From NCBI RefSeq assembly GCF_900167445.1, contig NZ_FUZT01000025.1, positions 1 through 52,533 on the forward strand: DNA of 52,533 nucleotides. Reading direction: 5' to 3'. Position numbers and translations under genes: made by a program. This DNA comes from Maledivibacter halophilus (GTDB lineage: Bacteria > Bacillota > Clostridia > Peptostreptococcales > Caminicellaceae). The notes beneath the pieces were generated by a model. It ran no database searches and was not told the origin of the DNA. It saw only the letters and a list, made by a program, of their open reading frames with translations. This document shows, piece by piece, positions 33,761 through 41,892 of this stretch; position 1 is the stretch's first letter, and each line of letters opens with the position of its first letter.

Positions 33761-34573
33761 TTAAGATCTGGGTTTTATAAACATTTGTGTCCAGTAAGCA
33801 GTTCCATTACTATCTACCGTATATCCTACACCTATTTCAGTAAAGTTTGTGCTCAATATATTCCTTCTATGACCATCTGAGTTCATCCAAGCATTAACAA
33901 CTGCCTCAGGAGTTTTTTGACCTTTCGCTATATTCTCACCTGCCGCCATATAATCAATTCCAAATTGTTTCATCATATCAAATGGAGAACCATATGTTGG
34001 TGAAGTATGAGAAAAATATCCTTTGTCCCTCATATCCTGTGACTTTGTTCTTGCCACTTTTGATAATTCAGTGTTTTCTTTAAGTGCACTTAATCCTGCT
34101 TTTGCTCTTTCAACATTAACTAATCTAACAACCTCAGTTTCAAATTGTCTAATTGAATCGCTTACGTTATTATTAGTATTTTCAGTTTGGCTACTTTCCT
34201 TATCATTAGTTACTGGTTTTTCATTATTTTGATTATTATTTACATCTGTTGTTTTATTTGAATTGTCCTGTGAAGGTACCTTTGATTCTTGAGAAAAATA
34301 ATCATATGGATTAAATGATATATTTTTCCAGCTATTTGTTGAAGTGTTATTAGTATCATAGCCATAAGTATTTATCTGAGGAATGCTGTATTTATATGTT
34401 ATAGTAGTTCCATTATTTGATTTGTTATAACATACAGCATTATATTTTATCGAACCAGAATAGCTACTGTTGTAGGAATAGTAAGTTTTTGAAAGAGCAC
34501 TTGCTGCAATAGGTGAGAAAGCAGATATTAAAAGAGTTGCTGACAATGCTGAAGCTAATAATTTCTTTTTCAT
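33761..34573 (-). CDS. Secreted CAP/SCP (YkwD-like) domain protein
   Basis: A 270-residue exported protein. The signal peptide (residues 1-27) ends AASA. A Tyr/Ser/Asn-rich region of about 100 residues then leads, through an Asn/Gln/Lys linker, into the CAP domain (about residues 145-270). There the hallmark HTSPTYGSPFDMM, AAGENIAKGQ and MNSDGHRRNIL occur. CAP proteins of this type are common in spore and cell surfaces; catalytic function is unproven. ATG at 34573 follows AAGGGAGG. It is cargo of the yunB element and would be lost from a cell that excises it. Confidence 0.85.
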   Translation of the reverse strand: MKKKLLASALSATLLISAFSPIAASALSKTYYSYNSSYSGSIKYNAVCYNKSNNGTTITYKYSIPQINTYGYDTNNTSTNSWKNISFNPYDYFSQESKVPSQDNSNKTTDVNNNQNNEKPVTNDKESSQTENTNNNVSDSIRQFETEVVRLVNVERAKAGLSALKENTELSKVARTKSQDMRDKGYFSHTSPTYGSPFDMMKQFGIDYMAAGENIAKGQKTPEAVVNAWMNSDGHRRNILSTNFTEIGVGYTVDSNGTAYWTQMFIKPRS

Positions 34574-34826
34574 ATTTAAACCTCCCTTATGCATCATTGT
34601 ATAATAATATTAAAAATAAAAAAAGGAACAATATATGTAAAAAAATCTTAATTTTGGATTTTACAGAGAACACTTAATGAATTATTAGGTAAATATACTG
34701 ATAAATAGGCTAAAGTGTTTTCCCTTGAACATTATATATACTTTTTTTCATATTCAACAAAGGGGCTGTACCTCAATGTGTAATAGTACAAACTAGGATT
34801 TTCATAAGATTAATTGAGGTGGTGAT

Positions 34827-35057
34827 ATGAAAGTAAATATTAGATTATTCATTGGAGATTCAGATGTTCAGTTCAAAGATTTGGAGCCAGAGATACAACA
34901 AAGGTATAGAGAAAAGTTTAGCGATATTTACGCAGAGATAGTTTCAAAAAAAGTAGTTGAAATGATAAATCAGGGGAAACTAAAGGAAGAAATTCTGAAT
35001 TATTTATGTATTGATGAATCGAAAACTTATGATAAAGGAGTATATAAAAATAGATAG
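34827..35057 (+). CDS. Small element-borne protein (candidate excision factor)
   Basis: A 76-residue protein, charged and likely alpha/beta (KVNIRLFIGDSDVQFKDLEP, then a helix EIQQRYREKFSDIYAEIV). No characterised domain is recognised. ATG follows GAGGTGGTGAT. It is the only short intact soluble protein in the element. Large serine recombinases need a small directionality factor to excise, so it is the first candidate; this is an inference from size and location only. It is about 1.4 kb from the recombinase, on the opposite strand. A weak sigma-E-like pair (AATAGTA, 14 bp, CATAAGAT) lies just upstream. Confidence 0.55.
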   Translation: MKVNIRLFIGDSDVQFKDLEPEIQQRYREKFSDIYAEIVSKKVVEMINQGKLKEEILNYLCIDESKTYDKGVYKNR

Positions 35058-35203
35058 AAATTATATTGAAAATTAATAATAGCAGTTATTTTTAGATATG
35101 AAAATATGAAGGAATAATTGAATATTAGGCAGTAGATATCTTAAAGATTAATTTAACAAAATCAAGGGGGCATAGAGCCCCACAAAATAAAAGGAGTTTT
35201 GCA

Positions 35204-35266
35204 ATGATACTAGGCATTTCATTTACAATATTAGTATTGACAATATATGCAAATTTTAAACAATAA
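35204..35266 (+). CDS. 20-residue hydrophobic peptide
   Basis: ATG at 35204 follows AAAAGGAG at ideal distance and encodes a membrane-type peptide of 20 residues, beginning MILGISF and ending ANFKQ. A GGGGC/GCCCC hairpin (35167-35181) lies just before it. Size and composition resemble type I toxins or small membrane regulators, but nothing more can be claimed. It lies in the otherwise non-coding 35,058-35,440. Confidence 0.35.
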   Translation: MILGISFTILVLTIYANFKQ

Positions 35267-35440
35267 TTAGGAGTTTAGTTCATTAAAGTATTTCAATAGA
35301 ATTATCTGGATTTGATGAGCTTATATTTAAACATAATAATTTTTAGAAATATAAAATTACTATAGTGATTAATTGTTATATTTTTTACAGAATGTGATAT
35401 AATCAAAATCGGTTAATATATTTTTAAAGGAGGTGTATTA

Positions 35441-36271
35441 TTGAATATAGTCAAAGCAATTATTCTTGGCATAGTCCAAGGATTAACAGAGTTTCTTCCA
35501 GTCAGTAGTTCAGGTCACTTAGCCATTACCCAGAGTCTTCTTAATGTTCCCGAGGATAAAGTTGTGTTTTTAACTGTTATGCTTCACTTTGGAACTTTGA
35601 TTTCGGTGTTTTTCATATACTTTTATGATATTTTCAAAATTGTAGTGGAGTTTTTTAAGCTTTTTGGAGAATTTATTACAGGCAGGGGATTTAAGCTAAA
35701 TAATCAATATCGAAAGTTGGGAATTTTCATAATAGTGTCTTCTATTCCTACAGGAGTAATGGGGGTCTTTTTTAAAGACATATTTGCCAGCTTTTTCACA
35801 TCTCAACTGGTAGTGGGTTTAGCTTTAATAATTACAGGAATCCTCCTTTGGTTGGCAGAAAGAATGCATAGGGGACAAAAGTCTGTCAATCAGATGAAAT
35901 GGTGGGATGCCGCCGTAGTTGGAACTTTTCAAGGCTTAGCCATCACCCCGGGAATTTCAAGATCTGGTTCAACTATTGTCGGATCTCTACTCTTGGGTTT
36001 TAATAAGGAGTTGGCCACTAAGTTTTCCTTTTTAATTTCTATTCCAGCTATTCTTGGAGCAACGGTTTTTCAAGTAAAAGATGTTATGGCGGTAGGGCTT
36101 GGAGATTTTTCCCTTGGCATTATATTGGCTGGGGTTTTGTCGGCTTTTTTTGCTGGCCTTTTGGCGATCAAAAGTCTTATAAGTTTTATAAAAAGAGAAA
36201 AGCTTTATTATTTTTCATACTATACCTGGATTATAGGAACTATTATAGTTTTGATTACATTAATGGAATGA
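35441..36271 (+). CDS. uppP: Undecaprenyl-diphosphatase
   Basis: A 276-residue BacA-type membrane phosphatase that recycles undecaprenyl pyrophosphate for cell-wall lipid II. It has the two active-site motifs, QGLTEFLPVSSSGH near the N-terminus and PGISRSGST at about residues 172-180, and about eight membrane helices. TTG start with AAAGGAGGTG. Extra copies give bacitracin tolerance. It is cargo of the yunB element, so a cell that excises the element loses this copy. Whether another chromosomal copy exists cannot be seen here. Confidence 0.93.
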   Translation: MNIVKAIILGIVQGLTEFLPVSSSGHLAITQSLLNVPEDKVVFLTVMLHFGTLISVFFIYFYDIFKIVVEFFKLFGEFITGRGFKLNNQYRKLGIFIIVSSIPTGVMGVFFKDIFASFFTSQLVVGLALIITGILLWLAERMHRGQKSVNQMKWWDAAVVGTFQGLAITPGISRSGSTIVGSLLLGFNKELATKFSFLISIPAILGATVFQVKDVMAVGLGDFSLGIILAGVLSAFFAGLLAIKSLISFIKREKLYYFSYYTWIIGTIIVLITLME

Positions 36272-36391
36272 TATAAGGCATTGTATACTATTTCTATTTA
36301 ATGTTACATTAAATAGAAACAACTTTAAGGTTTAATAAATTTTTCATAAAATAATGAACGCTTTTATGTTTTTATGGGAAATTTATAATAC

Positions 36392-36488
36392 TTTAGAGTT
36401 GTTTATCTTTAAAATATCTAAAGATTGTTTCACTGTATTTTTTTTAGCTTTAAATCTAAAAAACTATTTATTATAGATAAACTCTAAA
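36392..36488. repeat. Inverted-repeat unit between uppP and the DUF819 gene
   Basis: TTTAGAGTT GT TTATCT (36392 onward) and AGATAA ACTCTAAA (near 36475-36488) are inverted copies flanking about 65 bp. The left sequence recurs near 51583 as TTTAAAGTTGTTTATCTTTA. The rest of 36272-36661 is AT-rich with no gene seen. Confidence 0.4.
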
Positions 36489-36661
36489 ATAAGTAATATT
36501 AACATATATACTGTTTAATATTTTTTATATAAAATTTAAATTTTTAAAAAAATAATAATGTTTTTGGAATAGTTTTTGCTTTATTTATGAATTAATAAAA
36601 AAAGGGTGCCCTAGTTAATATTTTTAAAGAGACGATTTAATAATTGGAAGGGGAAATTTTT

Positions 36662-37870
36662 ATGAATACAAGTTTAATAAGTTCCGATAGTACTTGGTTT
36701 TTATGGGCAATTTTGACTGGAATTGCTGCATTAAGTATATGGCTTGAGCAAAATTATAAATGGGCTTCTAAGGTCACTGGATGTGTACTTGCCCTTATAG
36801 GGGCAATGATTTTATCTAATTTAAGAATTATACCTATAAATTCACCAGTATATGATAATGTTTGGAGCTATGTAGTTCCACTGGCTATTCCCTTATTATT
36901 ATATAATGCGAATGTTAAGAAAATTAAAAAGGAAAGCGGAAGGCTTCTAATTATATATTTAATCAGTGGTTTAGGTACCATAGCAGGAGCTGTTATTGGG
37001 TTTTTGCTGTTAAAGAATTATATACCGAATTTATATAAGGTTGCAGGTATGATGACGGGTACTTATACTGGAGGAAGTGTAAACCTTGTTGCAATGTCAG
37101 ATGCATTTGAAGCTACAGGAGAACTTGTTTCAGCCTCTGTTGTTGCAGATAATCTGCTGATGGCTTTATATTTCTTTGTATTAATAGCAATGCCTAGTAT
37201 TGGATTTCTATATAGACATTTTACACATCCAATTATAGATGAAAATGAAAAATTAAGTAAAGATGGTACAACTGAATCTGCTTCATATTGGAAAGCAAAA
37301 CCAATATCTCTTAAGGATATTGCTTTTGCAGTATCTACAGCCTTTATTATAGTTGCCATTTCAACTAAGATTGCCGATAGTTTTGCTATTTTAATCCCAA
37401 CAGGTAATATCTTAATGAATTTATTAAATGGATTATTGGGAAATAAGTATCTAATTATGACTACAATAACTATGTTATTAGCAACTTATTTACCAAAATT
37501 TTTTGGTAATATTGCTGGAGCACAGGAAATTGGTACCTTTCTAATATACATATTTTTCACAGTTATAGGTGTCCCTGCTTCTATAGTATTAATTATACAA
37601 AAATCACCTTTGCTTTTAGTTTATTGTACAATTATTGTTGTCTTTAATATGGTAGTAAGCCTCGTGTTTGGAAAGCTATTGAAGTTTAACCTAGAGGAGA
37701 TAATATTAGCATCCAACGCTAATATTGGGGGACCAACCACTGCAGCAGCCATGGCCATTGCAAAGGGATGGAACAATTTAGTTATACCTACCCTTTTAGT
37801 AGGAACATTAGGATATATAATAGGAAATTATTATGGTACTATTATAGGAAATCTTTTAAATGCCTTTTGA
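36662..37870 (+). CDS. DUF819 family membrane protein (YjcL-like)
   Basis: A 402-residue integral membrane protein with about ten helices. GMMTGTYTGGSVNLVAMSDA and LILASNANIGGPTTAAAMAIAKGW are the two symmetrical DUF819 signature loops, reminiscent of ion-coupled carriers. The substrate is unknown. ATG at 36662 follows AAGGGG; a TTG at 36644 overlaps the ribosome site. It precedes a run of decayed metabolic genes and may once have been their transporter. Confidence 0.82.
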   Translation: MNTSLISSDSTWFLWAILTGIAALSIWLEQNYKWASKVTGCVLALIGAMILSNLRIIPINSPVYDNVWSYVVPLAIPLLLYNANVKKIKKESGRLLIIYLISGLGTIAGAVIGFLLLKNYIPNLYKVAGMMTGTYTGGSVNLVAMSDAFEATGELVSASVVADNLLMALYFFVLIAMPSIGFLYRHFTHPIIDENEKLSKDGTTESASYWKAKPISLKDIAFAVSTAFIIVAISTKIADSFAILIPTGNILMNLLNGLLGNKYLIMTTITMLLATYLPKFFGNIAGAQEIGTFLIYIFFTVIGVPASIVLIIQKSPLLLVYCTIIVVFNMVVSLVFGKLLKFNLEEIILASNANIGGPTTAAAMAIAKGWNNLVIPTLLVGTLGYIIGNYYGTIIGNLLNAF

Positions 37871-37965
37871 TAATTGAAAAGATTATATAATTACTTTTTC
37901 TGAAAACTAATTGATATAGAGGATACAGGGTTTATATAGTAAAATTTTCAAACTAAATAATATCA

Positions 37966-38011
37966 TAAGTAGAGAACCTTAAAATTTAATATTTTAGGTT
38001 CTTTACTTATA
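37966..38011. terminator. Hairpin after the DUF819 gene
   Basis: TAAGTAGAGAACCTTAAAAT pairs with ATTTTAGGTTCTTTACTTA with one bulge and one G-U. No long T-run follows, so termination is probable rather than certain. Confidence 0.5.
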
Positions 38012-38024
38012 ATAGCCTTAATTT

Positions 38025-38092
38025 AACTTGTTGTGCTAACTCCCTAAGTTATATTTAAAATCAAAAAATTTGATTTGCTAGCACACTAGGTT
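38025..38092. repeat. Short dispersed repeat family 2, complete copy
   Basis: A 68-bp unit with inverted ends AACTTGTTGTGCTAAC and GCTAGCACACTAGGTT and an inner TTTAAAATCAAA. The right half recurs at 46981-47023. The other parts of 37871-38338 contain only AT-rich imperfect palindromes. Confidence 0.5.
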
Positions 38093-38338
38093 AATGTCAG
38101 ATATTACGATACAATAATGAATCGCTTTATATATTTTGATTGATTTATACATCATAATAAAGCCACTAAATATATTAATCAAAATATTATTTATTATATT
38201 GGATTTGAGTAGTGCAAAGATTAATTTTAAATGCTTCTATATTAAACAATTTAATGTTTATGGTTATTGGCATAACTTTTGCAATTATGAATATTAGAGA
38301 GGTATAGAGATAATCAATATTTTACAGGAGGGAATATT

Positions 38339-38726
38339 GTGTTAGCGATTGTTAAAGAAAACAGTTGAAGAAATAAATAAAATAACAAATGGAGAAATGG
38401 CCGATGTTGTATTTGAAGCCACAGGAAATCCAAGGACAGTTGAAATCTGCATTAATAGTTTACGTAAAAATGGAAGATTAGTTTTAATAGGGATACTACA
38501 TGAACCTGTAACTGCAGATTTAAGCAAAATAGTGAGACATGAATTAAATGTAAAGGGAAGTATTTGCTATACCTGGGAGGATTATGAGAAATCTATAGAG
38601 TTAGTTTCCAAAGGAAAAGTAAAGGTTGAGCCTATGATTTCCCATAGGTTTAAATTAAAGGATATAGATAAGGGATTAGAAGCAATCCATAAAAAACAAG
38701 CAATAAAGGTTATTTTAAAACCCTGA
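38339..38726 (+). pseudogene. Zinc-type medium-chain dehydrogenase, 5' and 3' ends only, frameshifted
   Basis: ACAGGAGGG precedes GTG at 38339, encoding LAIVKENS and then a stop. These eight codons resemble the N-terminus of Zn-dependent alcohol/threonine-type dehydrogenases. In another frame from 38349 comes the C-terminal half of the same family: VEEINKITNGEMADVVFEATG, GRLVLIG and KVEPMISHRFKLKDIDKGLEA. About 200 codons with the catalytic zinc ligands are missing and the frame is broken. It therefore looks like a gene that lost its middle. Residual translation from TTG 38349 (125 residues) is unlikely to be functional. Confidence 0.7.
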
Positions 38727-38744
38727 ATAGAAGGAGGTAAATTT

Positions 38745-39434
38745 ATGGAGAATTCAAAAAATATAGTCTATCCTTATATGCCAAATAGTGTTGAAGAGAT
38801 TAAAAAGGAATTAGTAAAATATTTACCAGTTCCCATTATTAAATATGATGGCAATAAATATTACCTAGAATATAATAGGCCACATAGTATAGGGAAGGTA
38901 AGGAAGTTTTACGGAGTAATTGCAGCTGTATTAAGGTCCTATTCATGGCTTATGTCAATAGGAGAAAGGGGACTTAAAGAAGTAGCGGAATTATCAATTT
39001 TAAATAATAATTATCTAATGAAAAAGTTTTTATCAGAAGTTAGGGGTATTAGTGCTCCCTGGGCCAAGGGAAAACATAGAATGGAACAAGTACGTTATAG
39101 CTGGGAAAAACTTAAGAATGATACAGGAGTAGGTACCGACGATATAAATAGAAGAGCTAATGACTATGGATTGCAAAACTATTTCCAAAGTCATCATCCT
39201 TGGATTATAGACGAACCATTTACTCCAGAGCCCAATGAAAGCTATTCAAAAAGAGAGATAGACGAATATGCAGCTATTTTCAAAAGAATATCACAGGAAG
39301 CCTATGAAAATCCAAAATTAGTAAAAACTGCACCTCATAATGCTGCTATTTCGTTTATACCCACTGAAGAAATAACAGACCCTAAGGATTTAATTGTAAC
39401 CTGGAGGGGATATAAAAAAAGAAATAAAATTTAG
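38745..39434 (+). pseudogene. Glycine dehydrogenase-like (GcvP-type) gene with internal deletion
   Basis: The frame is open for 229 codons behind AGAAGGAGG. Residues 1-27 (YPYMPNSVEEIKKELVKYL) look like the N-terminus of the GcvP alpha type. From residue 30 onward it matches the C-terminal third of GcvPB: RPHSIGKVRKFYG, SWLMSIGERGLKEVAELSILNNNYLM and IDEYAAIFKRISQEAYENP. The PLP-binding centre of a normal enzyme of 480 residues or more is absent, so it cannot be a glycine decarboxylase. Either this is a decayed fusion with an in-frame internal deletion or an unusual stand-alone family; decay is favoured by its neighbours. Confidence 0.65.
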
Positions 39435-39452
39435 TTACTAAGAGGTGACTCC

Positions 39453-39767
39453 ATGGGGAAAAAAATAATAGGATTTATTGTTAATCCAATAGCGGGAATG
39501 GGAGGCCCGGTAGGGCTTAAGGGAACTGATGGGGAAAAAACTTTAAAAAGAGCTGTTGAGTTGGGAGCTGTGAAAAGATCTCCCCTAAGGGCAGTGAAGG
39601 CTTTAAAGACATTAAAAAAATATACAGAGGATTTTCAAATTGTAACTTATCCGAAGGAAATGGGAGAGTATGAGGCTAAGGAATCGGGTTTTTTACCAAT
39701 AGTAATAGGAAATTTTTATGGGGATAAAAGCATAGATGTTTATAAAAATAAACAGGTTTCGATTTAA
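39453..39767 (+). pseudogene. ATP-NAD kinase family protein, truncated
   Basis: A 104-residue ORF beginning with the family start IIGFIVNPIAGMGGPVGLKG TDG (glycine-rich nucleotide loop) and continuing normally to about residue 85 (EAKESGFLPIVIG). It then switches to an unrelated tail and stops; normal members have 330 or more residues. ATG follows AAGAGGTGAC. It is the third gene of the operon to lack its catalytic body, and it stops 34 nt before the right attachment core. Confidence 0.7.
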
Positions 39768-39771
39768 TAAA

Positions 39772-39815
39772 TTTTGTTTTTTAGTAGTATAAGTATGCAA
39801 GCAAATACAATAATG
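39772..39815. other. Right attachment site of the yunB element
   Basis: The element half-site TTTTTTAGTAGTATAAGTATGCAA is joined at GCAAAT (39801-39806) to the yunB half-site ACAATAATGATG. The inner arm is the inverted repeat of the arm at the left site. Confidence 0.75.
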
Positions 39816-40217
39816 ATGAATAAATTAGCTTCAGAAGTGGCGTTAACAATACAAACTAAGATTAGATCAACTGAAACATCAAGTATAAAGGTGCCGATGG
39901 GAAATATATTTGGCAGTCAATTATTAGCCCAATATGGTCCTAAGATTAATATAAGGGTTACCCCGATAGGAAGGGTTAAAGTAGATTTTTTTACAGAATT
40001 TCAAGAATCGGGTATAAATCAAACTAGACATAAAATATATCTGACTGTAGATACACAGGTTAAAACAATTATTCCCTTTGCTTCAACTCCAATTGATGTA
40101 CAATCAACGGTTCCTATTGCAGAGACTATTATAGTAGGAAGAGTTCCAGACAGTTTTATAAATGTACCTGAGGATGAGTTTATGAACGTAGTTCCTGATG
40201 GAAGCGGTAATAAGTAA
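39807..40217 (+). CDS. yunB: Sporulation protein YunB, C-terminal segment (interrupted gene)
   Basis: The last 136 codons of yunB. It carries TIMMNKLASEVALTIQ, the family stretch KVPMGNIFGSQLLAQYGPKI, then NQTRHKIYLTVDTQVKTIIPF and STVPIAETIIVGRVPDSF. The frame is open leftward into the element to a TTG at 39774, but no ribosome site is there, so it is not a separate gene. It joins exactly in frame to the segment at 31523-31813 through the GCAAAT core. The total of 233 residues is close to the family length of about 250. A long terminator follows at 40252. Confidence 0.9.
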   Translation, partial: TIMMNKLASEVALTIQTKIRSTETSSIKVPMGNIFGSQLLAQYGPKINIRVTPIGRVKVDFFTEFQESGINQTRHKIYLTVDTQVKTIIPFASTPIDVQSTVPIAETIIVGRVPDSFINVPEDEFMNVVPDGSGNK

Positions 40218-40251
40218 TAAATAAAATTCTAAGTAGATAAATTATAAAACT

Positions 40252-40299
40252 AAAGACAGCAAAAAATTTACTTTGTTGTAGATTTTTTGCTGTCTTTTT
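40252..40299 (+). terminator. Terminator of yunB
   Basis: AAAGACAGCAAAAAAT pairs with ATTTTTTGCTGTCTTT over 16 bp, with a T-run. Confidence 0.85.
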
Positions 40300-40345
40300 G
40301 TTATCTTAATTACTAAGATAACGATAGGAGGTGGAGAAAATTAAC

Positions 40346-41818
40346 ATGGAAAAAGGAAATTATTTAAATATGAATTTTCTCGACATAAGGAAAATTAAGC
40401 TGGAAGAGTATAGAGAGGACCTAGTACTTCTATTTAATCTATATAAAAATATATTTAACAATATTTATAATTGGATGGTTGTTGTAGACACGGAAGGTTA
40501 TATTATTATGATGAATAAAAGATACTGCGATTTTATTGGAATAAGTCAGGAGAAAGCTATTGGTAAGCATGTTACACAGGTTATTGAAAATACCAGGATG
40601 CACATAGTTATAAAAACTGAGAAAAAAGAGATTGGAGATATACAGGAAATCAGAGGAAATAAGATGATTGCCGATAGAATTCCAATCTATGAGGATGGAA
40701 AGTTGATGGGTGCTGTAGGAACGGTGATTTTTAAGGATTTAGTTGAATTTGATGTCTATGTAGAAAACATTTTGAATATGAAAAGTCAGTTGGAATTCTA
40801 TAAGAAGGAATTGAAAAAGGCCTTGGGGAATAGTTATACTTTTGAAAATATTATAGGAAAAAGCGATGCAATAAGAGAAGTAAAGGATTTAGCCAAAAAA
40901 GTGGCTATGACAAAATCCAATGTATTGTTGCTGGGGGAAAGTGGTACTGGTAAAGAATTATTTGCCCATGCCATCCACAATGCAAGCTCCAGGTCAGAAT
41001 ATCCCCTTATCAAGGTGAATTGTGGTGCCATTCCCTCGGAACTATTGGAGTCGGAGCTATTTGGTTATGAGCAGGGGGCTTTTACTGGGGCAAAAAAAGG
41101 AGGCAAGCCTGGTAAATTTGAGTTAGCTAATCGCAGTACAATTTTTTTAGACGAAATTGGAGACTTGCCCCTGAATATGCAGGCTAAAATTCTGAGGGTT
41201 ATTCAAGAACGTGAAATTGAACGGTTAGGGAGTATAAAGAGTCAAAAAATCGATGTTAGGATTATTGCAGCAACCAATCGTAATCTAGAAGATATGGTTA
41301 GGAAAAAAACTTTTAGGGAAGATTTGTATTACCGATTAAATGTGATTAGCATTAATATACCACCTCTTAGGGACCGAAGAGAGGATATCCCATTATTGAT
41401 AAAACACTTGATGAAAAAGCTCTCCAGTCAAATGAAACGTCATGTAACAGAGATATCTCAAGGAGCTTTAGAGGCTTTGACCAATTATCGTTGGCCTGGA
41501 AATATTAGGGAAATGGCTAATTTGATAGAAAGGGCATTTAATTTAGTGGAAAAGGAAGCCATGATTGATTTAGACCATTTCCCCTATTATATCCGTAAGG
41601 AAGCTGGGACAGATGCAGGTATAGTATCAGATGTCATGGAAATAAATTTAGAGGGGACTTTAAAAGATATATTTGAAGAAATAGAAAAAATTGCAATAGA
41701 GAGGACACTACTGAAACACAATGGAAATAAATTCAAAACAGCAAAGAAATTAGGAATTAGCCGAACAAATCTCTATGGGAAAATTGAAAAATATAAGTTA
41801 GAAATGTTAACAAAGTAA
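40346..41818 (+). CDS. Sigma-54-dependent activator with PAS domain
   Basis: A 490-residue enhancer-binding protein. A PAS sensor at about residues 30-150 (YNWMVVVDTEGYIIMMNKRY) precedes the AAA+ domain. The AAA+ domain has Walker A GESGTGKE (about 197-204), the sigma-54 contact loop GAFTGA (about 243-248) and FREDLYYRLNVI. A Fis-type HTH (NKFKTAKKLGISRTNLYGKI) ends it. There is no receiver domain, so control is by a ligand at the PAS domain. ATG at 40346 has GTGGAG 9 nt upstream; GTG at 40331 overlaps the AGGAGG. It very likely drives the adjacent CoA-transferase/GntP operon, which has a perfect -24/-12 promoter. Confidence 0.94.
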   Translation: MEKGNYLNMNFLDIRKIKLEEYREDLVLLFNLYKNIFNNIYNWMVVVDTEGYIIMMNKRYCDFIGISQEKAIGKHVTQVIENTRMHIVIKTEKKEIGDIQEIRGNKMIADRIPIYEDGKLMGAVGTVIFKDLVEFDVYVENILNMKSQLEFYKKELKKALGNSYTFENIIGKSDAIREVKDLAKKVAMTKSNVLLLGESGTGKELFAHAIHNASSRSEYPLIKVNCGAIPSELLESELFGYEQGAFTGAKKGGKPGKFELANRSTIFLDEIGDLPLNMQAKILRVIQEREIERLGSIKSQKIDVRIIAATNRNLEDMVRKKTFREDLYYRLNVISINIPPLRDRREDIPLLIKHLMKKLSSQMKRHVTEISQGALEALTNYRWPGNIREMANLIERAFNLVEKEAMIDLDHFPYYIRKEAGTDAGIVSDVMEINLEGTLKDIFEEIEKIAIERTLLKHNGNKFKTAKKLGISRTNLYGKIEKYKLEMLTK

Positions 41819-41892
41819 ACACTGTAACAAAAAAGTACAGGAGTTAGGTTATAATTCTTTTAGATTAATTATAGTTACTGAAAAATCAATGA

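Larger units (their letters stand above)
31808..39806. mobile_element. 7,993-bp skin-like site-specific element inside yunB
   Basis: The element lies between two GCAAAT cores (31808-31813 and 39801-39806) that occupy the same codon positions in the two halves of yunB. The inner flanks are inverted repeats. The left is GCTTGCATACT then ATACTACTAAAAA. The right, read outward, is TTTTTAGTAGTAT then one A and AGTATGCAAGC. A large serine recombinase is encoded against the left end. Cargo: CAP protein, small protein, a 20-residue peptide ORF, uppP, DUF819 and three decayed genes. There are no phage structural or conjugation genes. Removal restores an intact 233-codon yunB. Excision during sporulation is inferred from the sigK-skin precedent; it is not shown by sequence alone. 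Confidence 0.85.

Noticed and set aside
31808..39806. Integrative conjugative element or prophage
   Set aside because: No relaxase, type IV secretion, replication, capsid, portal or lysis genes are present between the att cores.
39774..40217. Independent 147-residue protein starting at TTG 39774
   Set aside because: No ribosome site; the first ten codons lie in the element arm; the rest is the C-terminal part of YunB and joins in frame to 31813.
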